Source: Phycisphaeraceae bacterium
GTDB lineage: Bacteria > Planctomycetota > Phycisphaerae > Phycisphaerales > Phycisphaeraceae
Length of the DNA stretch: 13,117 nucleotides
NCBI GenBank assembly: GCA_020850375.1
Contig: JADZET010000191.1
Location: forward strand, 1-13,117
Direction: 5' to 3'
Part shown: one piece after another, positions 7,191-12,919 of the stretch
Numbering within the stretch: position 1 is the stretch's first letter
Layout: each line of letters starts with the position of its first letter
Notes under the pieces: model-generated
Told to the model about the DNA's origin: nothing
The model's database searches: none
The model's input: only the letters and a program-made list of their open reading frames with translations
Translations under genes and position numbers: made by a program

Positions 7191-7266
7191 GTCGGCTGAC
7201 AGGCGCATGGCCTGCCCATGTCGTCCGGCATGTTCTTTGAGATGATGGGGCGGGAGGAGTGCGCCT

Positions 7267-7974
7267 GTGGACATTGCACAGATCAAGGAAGTGGCCTGGG
7301 TGGCGGACCAGCACGTGTCTAAGCCGATCCGCGGCGTGGTGCTGGTGTTTCATGGGTTAGGCAACACGGACCTGCGCGGCGATCCGGGCACGGACGAGCT
7401 GTCTTTCCTGAGGGCCGGCGGGCTGGTGGTGTATCCCTACAGCGGGCCATGGTCGTGGATGAACCGGCAGACCAGGGCGTTCATCGACGACCTGGTCAAG
7501 AGCGTTTACGCAGCCTACAACCTCGACCCCAGCACGCCATTGATCGCCACGGGCGGGAGCATGGGCGGATTCAGCGCCCTGCTCTACTCACGCTATGCCC
7601 GCCGGACGCCCGACGCGTGCATGGCGGTGTTTCCCTGCTGCGACATCAAGCACCACTTCACCGAGCGGCCGGACCTCCCGCGCACAATCCGCTTCGCCTT
7701 TCGGGGGTATCCCGAGCCGTGGGACGAGGTGCTGGCGGAACACTCGCCCATCGAGCAGGTTGAGCACATGCCGGACATCCCCTACCTGATCTTCCACGGC
7801 GAGGCGGACAATACGGTGAGCAAGACCCACCACTCGGACCGCTTCGTGGCGGCGATGCGCAAGCTTGGCCGGCGGGTGCGCTACGTGGAGGTGCCGGGGA
7901 TGGGGCACGGCACGATGATGCCGCTGGAGGTGGTCAACGAGAGGGTGGCGTTTGTGACGGGGTGTTTGAAATAA
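7267..7974 (+). CDS. Alpha/beta hydrolase of the prolyl-oligopeptidase (S9) type
   Basis: The 235-residue product is a serine hydrolase with a complete apparent triad. The nucleophile is S98 in the elbow GGSMGG, the acid is probably D181 in HGEADNTV, and the base is H214 in PGMGHGT. An oxyanion-type FHGLGN follows the first beta strand. It has the catalytic domain only: there is no beta-propeller, no signal peptide and no membrane segment, so it is likely a cytoplasmic esterase or peptidase of the dienelactone-hydrolase/S9 superfamily. The substrate is unknown. The start is GTG 7267, chosen because a near-perfect Shine-Dalgarno (GGGAGGAG, 7252-7259) lies seven bases upstream. It converges with the anti-sigma gene and ends just before a shared hairpin. 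Confidence 0.88.
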   Translation: MDIAQIKEVAWVADQHVSKPIRGVVLVFHGLGNTDLRGDPGTDELSFLRAGGLVVYPYSGPWSWMNRQTRAFIDDLVKSVYAAYNLDPSTPLIATGGSMGGFSALLYSRYARRTPDACMAVFPCCDIKHHFTERPDLPRTIRFAFRGYPEPWDEVLAEHSPIEQVEHMPDIPYLIFHGEADNTVSKTHHSDRFVAAMRKLGRRVRYVEVPGMGHGTMMPLEVVNERVAFVTGCLK

Positions 7975-7976
7975 GA

Positions 7977-8006
7977 ACGTCGGGTGGAGGTGGATCCACC
8001 CGACGT
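7977..8006. terminator. Bidirectional intrinsic terminator between convergent genes
   Basis: A perfect 12-bp inverted repeat (ACGTCGGGTGGA at 7977-7988 and TCCACCCGACGT at 7995-8006) has a six-base loop. It starts two bases after the hydrolase stop and lies 34 bases past the stop of the convergent minus-strand gene. Read leftward, it is followed by TTCTTATTT, a U-rich tail typical of intrinsic terminators. Read rightward, the tail (GGTGTTGCTTC) is poorer. Confidence 0.85.
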
Positions 8007-8040
8007 GGTGTTGCTTCTGCGCCGTCGCCATGCCGAAGCC

Positions 8041-9222
8041 CTAGATCCCGCCGTGGATCTCCCAGCGATCGGGGTGTTTGTAGTCGGGGCGGATGGCGGG
8101 CTTGTACTCGCGCGTCACCTGCTGGCCATCAAACTCGAAAATCACGGTGCAGGGGACGACCATGCCGCCGACGCGGGGAATCGGTTGCAGCCAGGGCTGG
8201 CCGACGGAGACGACCTTCACGAACTTCATTTTGCCGAAGATTCTCTCGATCTCCGAGGCGGGCAGACCCGAGAAAAGCCGGCCGGCCTTGGCGTAGTCCC
8301 GGGCGATCAAGGCCTCAAAGAACTCGCGGGCGACCTGCTGGGTGATCTGCTCATCGGTCATATCGCCGCGGGGCAGGCCGATGACCTGGTTGGTACGGTC
8401 GGTGCGAACTGCGTCGGCGGGCGGATTGAGCGTAAAGACGTTCGGGTCCTGCTGTGGGTCGAAGTCCAGGTATTCCATGCGATAGGCCAGATGAGACTGG
8501 CCGTCGATGATCCGGTAGCGTTCGACGGCCCGCAGGAGCTTGGTAGCCGGGGCGATGTAGCAGACGTCTTGTTGGTCGCTGCCCACGGGACTGACGAGTT
8601 GGATCATTTCGCCATCCGGCGTGGAGACGATCTTGGACTCGAGCTTGCCGGCGTCGCGGTCGCGCAGCAGGCTGGCCACCCGGGCCTGGGGGTCGAAGAT
8701 GACGGAGCAGAATGCCGACGGGTTTGGCTCGTTGTCTATCAGGACGCCGTTCTTGGTCTTGAACCACACCGTGACCTTGCCCGCCTCCCAGACGACGATC
8801 TTGTGGCCGTCCTCTCCGTCGTGGGGGAAGTCCATCCTCACACGGGCCAGCGAGCCGTCCTCGGCAAATTGGGCCCAGGCCTCAGCCAATCCCTCGCCCG
8901 GGGGGTTGATCCGCACGTGCACGAAGCGCACGGCCCGGTTGGCCTCGACGGTCTGCTCCAGGGCGTAGGCCTGCACGGCGGAGTTGTTGAACATGGTGAC
9001 CAGGACCACGGCCAGGACGACGGCCGCGGCGGCGGAGGTGATGCGTGTCCAGGGACTTTTCATGATCGCTCTCCAGCGATGAGTGGGTGCTTGGGGGGTG
9101 AGATCCACGGGGGACCGATCCATCGCGGCGGCCGCGTCGTCGAGGATGCGCTGGTCGAACTGGGCCGACGGCTCAGCCCGCCACTGACGGAGCTGCTTCT
9201 CGAGGTCATTCGCGGGTTTCAT
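8041..9222 (-). CDS. Membrane-anchored anti-sigma-like protein paired with the ECF sigma factor
   Basis: This 393-residue protein has a charged cytoplasmic N-terminus (about 1-60), one membrane segment (about 61-78, ITSAAAAVVLAVVLVTMF) and a large outside part. Right after the membrane comes AYALEQTVEANRAVRFVHVR, and the region to about residue 280 reads as a LolA/lipoprotein-carrier-like beta domain (MEYLDFDPQQDPNVFTLNPP). The final part (about 287-393, AREFFEALIARDYAKAG) looks like a small NTF2/DUF4878-like domain. The N-terminus shows no H-x3-C-x2-C zinc motif, so it is not a zinc-binding anti-sigma (ZAS) factor. Anti-sigma activity is inferred from the partner gene: its ATG shares an ATGA overlap with the sigma stop, giving translational coupling and matched amounts. 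The outer domains would sense an envelope signal. Confidence 0.75.
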   Translation of the reverse strand: MKPANDLEKQLRQWRAEPSAQFDQRILDDAAAAMDRSPVDLTPQAPTHRWRAIMKSPWTRITSAAAAVVLAVVLVTMFNNSAVQAYALEQTVEANRAVRFVHVRINPPGEGLAEAWAQFAEDGSLARVRMDFPHDGEDGHKIVVWEAGKVTVWFKTKNGVLIDNEPNPSAFCSVIFDPQARVASLLRDRDAGKLESKIVSTPDGEMIQLVSPVGSDQQDVCYIAPATKLLRAVERYRIIDGQSHLAYRMEYLDFDPQQDPNVFTLNPPADAVRTDRTNQVIGLPRGDMTDEQITQQVAREFFEALIARDYAKAGRLFSGLPASEIERIFGKMKFVKVVSVGQPWLQPIPRVGGMVVPCTVIFEFDGQQVTREYKPAIRPDYKHPDRWEIHGGI

Positions 9223-9755
9223 GGGGAGACTCCCGCCAAGAGGCTGCGTAGTTTTTCCAGGCCGTAGCGGTACCGGCTGGTGGTGGTGTTGATGGAGATC
9301 CCGAGCTGACTGCCGATCTGGCGGAAGGTCAGGTCGCCGTGCAGGTGCAGGCTGATGACCTCACGCTGCTCGTAGGGAAGCTGGGCGAGCGCCTGGGCGA
9401 GTCGGCCCGCGTCCTCGAGCTCGATGGCGTTATCGAGCGGGCCAGACGTGTCCGGCGCGACCTGAAAATCCTCGACGCCGATCGTCTGCCTACCGCGTCT
9501 TCGCTGCTCGTCCCGGGCCCGGTTGACAATGCAGGAGACGAGGTAACTGCGCAGACTGCCCCGCACGTTCAGCCGCCGGACCGCCCCGGCGAAGGTGACG
9601 AACACGTCGTGCAGGACGTCCTCAGCCGCCGCGACGTCGGCCAGGAGGAACACGGCCAGGGTCAGCAGGTCGCACTTGTAGCGGTGATAGAGACAGGCCA
9701 GCGCTTGCCTGTCCCCGTTCTTTAGCCGCGCCAAGAGGAGTTGGTCGTCGGGCAT
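9219..9755 (-). CDS. ECF-subfamily RNA polymerase sigma factor
   Basis: The 178-residue product has only sigma region 2 (about residues 20-86, including YHRYKCDLLTLA and AAEDVLHDVFVTFAG, the core-binding and -10-melting parts) and region 4 (about 122-172, LPYEQREVISLHLHGDLTFRQIGSQLGIS, the helix-turn-helix that reads the -35 element). Lack of regions 1 and 3 defines the ECF class. It would direct RNA polymerase to a stress or envelope regulon when released by the membrane protein encoded directly downstream. The start at 9755 is supported by the usual MPDDQLLLARLKNGD opening and a modest AAAAGG purine run about 10 bases upstream. The 3' end overlaps the next gene by ATGA. Repeats just upstream may be regulatory. 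Confidence 0.95.
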   Translation of the reverse strand: MPDDQLLLARLKNGDRQALACLYHRYKCDLLTLAVFLLADVAAAEDVLHDVFVTFAGAVRRLNVRGSLRSYLVSCIVNRARDEQRRRGRQTIGVEDFQVAPDTSGPLDNAIELEDAGRLAQALAQLPYEQREVISLHLHGDLTFRQIGSQLGISINTTTSRYRYGLEKLRSLLAGVSP

Positions 9756-9768
9756 GCCTCGCCCTTTT

Positions 9769-9798
9769 CGGCGTTGTACGGCGTTGTCGCGTAACGCC
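9769..9798. repeat. Tandem and inverted repeats upstream of the ECF sigma gene
   Basis: CGGCGTTGT occurs at 9769-9777 and again at 9779-9787, a 10-base period or one helical turn. GGCGTT (9780-9785) also forms an inverted repeat with AACGCC (9793-9798) around seven bases. The cluster begins 14 bases upstream of the sigma start codon. This arrangement suits either a protein operator or a leader hairpin; which one cannot be told here. Confidence 0.5.
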
Positions 9799-9894
9799 GC
9801 GCTGCCGTCTTACCATAGAGACGCAGGAGAGGGGTGGTTTCGTCTGCCCGAGAGGCGCTTCTATCAAAAAAAACCGCCCGATAGCCAGTCGTCA

Positions 9895-10158
9895 CTACCT
9901 CGGATTCGCCACGCGCCAGGCGATGTCCTTCTGCACGGCAGTCAGGCAGCGGTCAATTAGGCTGGCCTTTCCCTTCTGCCGGCACTGGCGAGCCAATGGC
10001 TGGATCTGCTCTTGGAGGCGGGTCATCTCGGCGGTGAACGTGGTGAGCTGGTCGCGGAGGCGGTCGAGGTAGATCGGCGGGCCGGGGTGGTCGCCGAAGA
10101 GGGGTTTGAAGTCCAGCTCGCCGCGGACGAGGGCGACGCGGGTGAAGTAGGCGCGCGC
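9895..10158 (-). pseudogene. C-terminal remnant of an unrecognised protein gene
   Basis: The minus strand from 10158 to the TAG at 9897-9895 encodes 87 residues that read as real protein: AYFTRVALVRGELDF, then GDHPGPPIYLDRLRDQLT, then an amphipathic helix MTRLQEQIQPLARQCRQKGK, ending AWRVANPR. Codon use is GC3-rich and sense-like. The frame stays open upstream to a TAG near 10270, but without any ATG, GTG or TTG start and with Ser/Pro/Ala-rich, non-protein-like content. The 5' part of the gene therefore seems lost. The only in-frame Met would leave about 43 residues. I do not recognise the family. It may be the residue of a mobile or accessory gene. Confidence 0.45.
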
Positions 10159-10202
10159 GGTTGCTGACGCTGGCGGCGCACTACTGCATGTCGGCGACGC
10201 AC

Positions 10203-10247
10203 GATCGGTGTTGATCGATCGCCGCGGTTGATCGCTCTCATCGATCG
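10203..10247. repeat. Cluster of five GATCG words
   Basis: GATCG begins at 10203, 10213, 10217, 10230 and 10243, that is five times in 45 bases, two of them as overlapping GATCGATCG. The patch lies about 85 bases upstream of the TTGACA promoter. It could be a protein-binding or GATC-methylation-sensitive site, or a chance low-complexity patch at a junction. Confidence 0.4.
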
Positions 10248-10332
10248 GCGGTACGTGACATTTCCCGATCTACTAACGCCGGACTTGTTGGCGTGAGCTG
10301 TACGTTTGGCCTGATTTTCTCATGGTTTTCGC

Positions 10333-10361
10333 TTGACATGGCCGAGGACATGGTGTAAATC
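10333..10361 (+). promoter_or_regulatory. Sigma-70-type promoter upstream of the leader ORF and methyltransferase operon
   Basis: TTGACA (10333-10338) is a perfect -35 hexamer. After the ideal 17 bases comes TAAATC (10356-10361), a partial -10 match. The preceding bases are AT-rich (GATTTTCTCATGGTTTTC), like an UP region. Transcription would start near 10368 and run into the 16-codon ORF and then the operon. Confidence 0.55.
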
Positions 10362-10376
10362 CGCGATATCGGGCTC

Positions 10377-10391
10377 GAAACCGCTGGTTTC
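10377..10391. promoter_or_regulatory. 15-bp palindrome GAAACC-GCT-GGTTTC in the early transcript
   Basis: A perfect inverted repeat with 6-base arms and a 3-base centre lies about 10-25 bases past the predicted transcription start and 13 bases before the AAGGAG of the small ORF. It may be a repressor operator placed to block early elongation, or an RNA hairpin that guards the 5' end. Confidence 0.5.
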
Positions 10392-10417
10392 TTCCCCTCT
10401 ATCAAGGAGTGTGACCC

Positions 10418-10468
10418 ATGACACGCAAGCCCATCCATCACGGAACCGTCACGCTCCGCGCGGCCTGA
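10418..10468 (+). CDS. Possible 16-residue leader peptide (MTRKPIHHGTVTLRAA)
   Basis: This ORF is too short for normal gene calling but has strong start signals: AAGGAG at 10404-10409, eight bases before the ATG, and a TTGACA promoter 80 bases upstream. The peptide is basic and carries two adjacent His residues. It ends at a TGA 227 bases before the first methyltransferase start. Short upstream ORFs of this sort act as leader peptides in attenuation or translation control of operons, including some rRNA-methyltransferase resistance genes. A precursor peptide for modification is a second option. A frame change near the stop would add about 30 residues (LIAEPGVTHLGHLIRHGRLL and onward to TAA at 10557), so the remnant of a longer small protein is a third. 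No homologue is known to me. Confidence 0.4.
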   Translation: MTRKPIHHGTVTLRAA

Positions 10469-10583
10469 TTGCTGAACCAGGCGTCACTCATTTAGGACAT
10501 CTGATCCGGCACGGGCGGCTGCTGGCTGACCATACTCGGCCAGGAGTTATCGCTTAATCCACGCGGCGCATCGCGGCGGTGAT

Positions 10584-10617
10584 CCAACCGGCGACGGTGG
10601 TCCCCTGCGCGGGGATC
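10584..10617 (+). terminator. Terminator-like hairpin with overlapping GNRA stem-loop in the operon leader
   Basis: GGTCCCC (10599-10605) pairs with GGGGATC (10611-10617), one pair being G-T, around a 5-base loop, and is followed by TTTCGTGCTTTC. This resembles a weak intrinsic terminator. Immediately before it, ACCG-GCGA-CGGT (10587-10598) forms a GNRA tetraloop stem, extended by CC/GG across a bulged A, and shares G10599-G10600 with the terminator stem. The two folds compete, as attenuators do. The function is inferred from base pairing only. Confidence 0.35.
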
Positions 10618-10695
10618 TTTCGTGCTTTCATCCACCGAATCAGGCGGCTGCGCGATTCGTTTGCCTCTGTCACAACCACCGTGGAGTCACGCGCC

Positions 10696-11310
10696 ATGAA
10701 GGACGCGTTGGAATTGAAGCAGGACATCGTGTTTCGAACCACACTGCGCGGGCAAGAGCTGGAGTTCCACTCGACGTGGGGACTCTTCAGCCCACGTGAG
10801 ATCGACGTTGGCTCACGCATGCTCGTCGAGGAAATCGAGCTTGAGCCGGGGCACCTGAGCCTCGACCTAGGCTGCGGCTATGGCGCCATCGGCATCCCCG
10901 TCGCCCGCTGCTGCCCGGCCGGTCGGGTGCACATGGTCGACAAGGACGCTGTCGCCCTGCGCTACGCCCTCCAGAACGCTCAGATTAACAACGTGAGCAA
11001 CTGCCTGGTGTACGAGAGCAACGCCTTAAGCGCCGTGAAGACGCAAGGCTTCGACAACGTGATCTCCAACATCCCGGCCAACGTGGGGCGCGAGCTGCTC
11101 TACATCATCCTCAGCGACGCGTGGGATCACCTCAAGCCCGGTGGACGCCTCTACGTGGTGACCATCGCGGGCATCCGGAAGTTCATCCAACGCAACCTGA
11201 CGGACGTGTTCGGGAACTACCACAAGCTCAGGCAGGGCGGGACGTACACCGTGGCCATGGCAGAGCGCACGCCATACGGTCATCGCCTCTCAGAAAGGGA
11301 TAATTCATGA
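10696..11310 (+). CDS. Class I SAM-dependent methyltransferase, MTS (RsmC-like) type
   Basis: From ATG 10696 the product is 204 residues with the layout of the methyltransferase-small (MTS) domain. WGLFSPREIDVGSRMLVEE is the strand-helix before the SAM fold, LDLGCGYGAIGIPVA (56-70) is the SAM-binding motif I, VDKDAVALRYALQNAQINN is motif II and helix, and HLKPGGRLYVV is the late strand. MTS enzymes such as RsmC methylate guanine in rRNA through an NPPF/Y motif. Here that place reads N125-I-P-A128, so the substrate may differ. GGAG (10683-10686) nine bases upstream supports this start. The frame stays open to a GTG at 10579, but the extra 39 residues lie over the leader hairpin and add nothing conserved. 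The stop overlaps the next start (ATGA, 11307-11310). Confidence 0.8.
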   Translation: MKDALELKQDIVFRTTLRGQELEFHSTWGLFSPREIDVGSRMLVEEIELEPGHLSLDLGCGYGAIGIPVARCCPAGRVHMVDKDAVALRYALQNAQINNVSNCLVYESNALSAVKTQGFDNVISNIPANVGRELLYIILSDAWDHLKPGGRLYVVTIAGIRKFIQRNLTDVFGNYHKLRQGGTYTVAMAERTPYGHRLSERDNS

Positions 11311-12104
11311 TTGACGACGATAAGGTCCATCAGATTGTGGCTTCAAGTCAGCATGGGTATTACGAACGCGAACGTTGTCGCTTCGAGCGGGAGGGGATGC
11401 TGGGGCCAAGGATCGACGACATCTTCCGACGAGTGTGTGATCGGAAGAGTCAGGTGCTGGACATTGGCTGCGGCAATGGTCGAACGTTACTGCGCAACGC
11501 TTTGGTGTTCGGCCAAGGAGTGGGGTTGGATAACGATCCGATCCACCTTCGACTGGCCGAGGCGAACAAGGCGGAAAGCGGCGTGGGCAACGTCGAATTT
11601 GTCGAAGGACGAAACGACAATCTGCCGTTTGAAGCCAAGAGGTTCGACTTTGTGTTCTCCGAGCGCGGTCCGTTGGCGGGGGTGGATGTCAATACCTGCA
11701 ACGCCCTGCGTGTCCTGCGCCGTGGGGGTGTGATCCTCGTGGAAACGCCCGGCGTGCTGTTGTATTTCGAGCCGGGGTACATCTTCGATTGGCAAACCGT
11801 GCCGCTGCACAAAATGGCGCCCACGGCCAGACTGGATGATCTGGCGGCGGTATTGGCGCGCAACGGCGTGGACGTTCAAATCGCCTCCAGCCACATCGAG
11901 CGGTTGGTTTTCGCGGACTTCTACGAGTGGCTGAAGTTCCACCTGTCAACCTGGGACTATTACCCGAACTGGCGCATTGAAAGCTGGCCGCCGACCGAGC
12001 ACCTACGGCATGGCATCGACCGGTTCTTGCGCATGGTCGCGGACGACCAAGGACGGATCCACGTGACGAATCACCGCCTCTGGGTGGGTGGGGTCAAGAG
12101 GTAA
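11307..12104 (+). CDS. Class I SAM-dependent methyltransferase (second of three)
   Basis: The 265-residue product has a SAM-binding Rossmann fold: motif I VLDIGCGNG (50-58), an acidic motif II VGLDND with D75 to hold the ribose, and a later acidic/aromatic stretch FDFVFSERGPLAG followed by LRRGGVILVETPG. The N-terminal helix region (HGYYERERCRFEREG) and the roughly 110-residue C-terminal part rich in Trp, Tyr and His (FYEWLKFHLSTWDYYPNW, HVTNHRLWVGG) would make the substrate pocket. This is the Methyltransf_11/25 style used on small molecules as well as macromolecules, so the acceptor is unknown. It begins inside the previous gene's stop codon (ATGA overlap) and is therefore probably translationally coupled. 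Third positions carry more A/T than in the genes left of 9755, consistent with a separate origin. Confidence 0.85.
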   Translation: MIDDDKVHQIVASSQHGYYERERCRFEREGMLGPRIDDIFRRVCDRKSQVLDIGCGNGRTLLRNALVFGQGVGLDNDPIHLRLAEANKAESGVGNVEFVEGRNDNLPFEAKRFDFVFSERGPLAGVDVNTCNALRVLRRGGVILVETPGVLLYFEPGYIFDWQTVPLHKMAPTARLDDLAAVLARNGVDVQIASSHIERLVFADFYEWLKFHLSTWDYYPNWRIESWPPTEHLRHGIDRFLRMVADDQGRIHVTNHRLWVGGVKR

Positions 12105-12121
12105 ACCAAGGAAAAACCTTC

Positions 12122-12919
12122 ATGAGCATCAACGAGCTTATCTACGACGCCTACGCGGCTGAGGTATACGACCGTTACATCACGCAGACCGAAGACATTC
12201 AATTGCTGCGCCGGCTCATCGGCGGACGAGGCCCATGGCGCATCTTTGAGCCTTTCTGCGGCACGGGGCGGATGGCGATTCCCCTGGCCCTGGACGGGCA
12301 CGAGGTCGTCGGCATGGACCAGTCTCAGCCTATGCTCGACCGGGCCCGGGCGAAAATCGACGAATTCGGCGAGGTGATCCGACACCGTCTGGCGCTGCAT
12401 CGCGGTGACGCCGTCAGCCACCGCTGGCCGCGCGGGTTTGACCTGGTGCTGCTCGGCAGCAACTGCTTCTACGAGCTGGCCTGCCCGGAGGAGCAGGAAG
12501 CCTGCATCGTCGCGGCAGCCAAGGCGCTCAAGCCAGGCGGATATCTCTTTGTCGACAACGATCGGATGGAGGGGGAGCTCGCTGAGTCGTGGCGCGTGCC
12601 GAGCAGGCAGAAGGCCCGCTTCCCCGACGGCGTCAGTTCAGACGGCACGCACGTCCAGGGCATGACAGAGTTGATCTGGTGTGACCCAGCGGCGCGCCTG
12701 TGGCGGGCCCGCCGGATCACCGTCCTGACCTTCCCCGACGGGTCCACCAAAGAACGTGAACGCATCCAGCAGAAGCACCCCGTCAGCTTCGGCGAGGTCC
12801 AGGGCTGGTTAGACATGCACGGCTTCGTCATAGAACAGACCTTTGGGGGCCAGGACGGCCGAGCTTTTACCGAGAAGTCAACACGCGCGGTCTTCTGGGT
12901 GAGAAAGGCGGCCGTATGA
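12122..12919 (+). CDS. Class I SAM-dependent methyltransferase (third of three)
   Basis: This 265-residue product is another SAM methyltransferase, clearly different in sequence from the two before it. Its opening YDAYAAEVYDRYI is typical of small-molecule methyltransferases. Motif I is IFEPFCGTGRMAIPLA (41-56), with Pro-Phe-Cys where Asp-(Ile/Leu)-Gly is usual. Motif II has D66 in VVGMDQSQPMLDRA, then FDLVLLGSNCFYEL and LKPGGYLFVDND. The C-terminal half (TELIWCDPAARLWRARRITVL, SFGEVQGWLDMHGFVIEQTFGG) has the beta-sheet insert and final helix-strand of the UbiE/Methyltransf_25 group, where FGGQDGRAFTEKS is a common ending. AAGGA lies about nine bases before ATG 12122, and the gap from the previous gene is 17 bases. 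Its stop overlaps the next start by ATGA. Confidence 0.87.
   Translation: MSINELIYDAYAAEVYDRYITQTEDIQLLRRLIGGRGPWRIFEPFCGTGRMAIPLALDGHEVVGMDQSQPMLDRARAKIDEFGEVIRHRLALHRGDAVSHRWPRGFDLVLLGSNCFYELACPEEQEACIVAAAKALKPGGYLFVDNDRMEGELAESWRVPSRQKARFPDGVSSDGTHVQGMTELIWCDPAARLWRARRITVLTFPDGSTKERERIQQKHPVSFGEVQGWLDMHGFVIEQTFGGQDGRAFTEKSTRAVFWVRKAAV

Larger units (their letters stand above)
9756..10695. other. Gene-poor stretch between the sigma/anti-sigma pair and the methyltransferase operon
   Basis: No intact protein gene of ordinary size fits in these 940 bases. From left to right it holds the sigma gene's upstream repeats, an A8 run (9866-9873), a decayed minus-strand gene end (9895-10158) and a GATCG-rich patch (10203-10247). 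After these come a promoter, a palindrome, a Shine-Dalgarno and a 16-codon ORF (10333-10468), then a leader of about 230 bases with a terminator-like hairpin. The mixture of gene debris followed by tidy expression signals looks like the edge of an inserted segment. No integrase, transposase, terminal repeat or tRNA gene is visible to prove it. Confidence 0.55.

Noticed and set aside
10161..10215. Short plus-strand reading (LLTLAAHYCMSATHDRC) that looks protein-like
   Set aside because: It ends at TGA after about 20 codons, has an upstream in-frame stop at the TGA just before 10147, and has no start signal.
10540..10600. Possible integron attC site or tRNA end at the operon boundary
   Set aside because: No GTTRRRY/RYYYAAC pair and no cloverleaf can be drawn. 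No integrase is visible.
10579..10695. 39-residue N-terminal extension of the first methyltransferase from GTG 10579
   Set aside because: It has no ribosome site, crosses the leader hairpins, and lies before the family's usual start. ATG 10696 has GGAG at good spacing.
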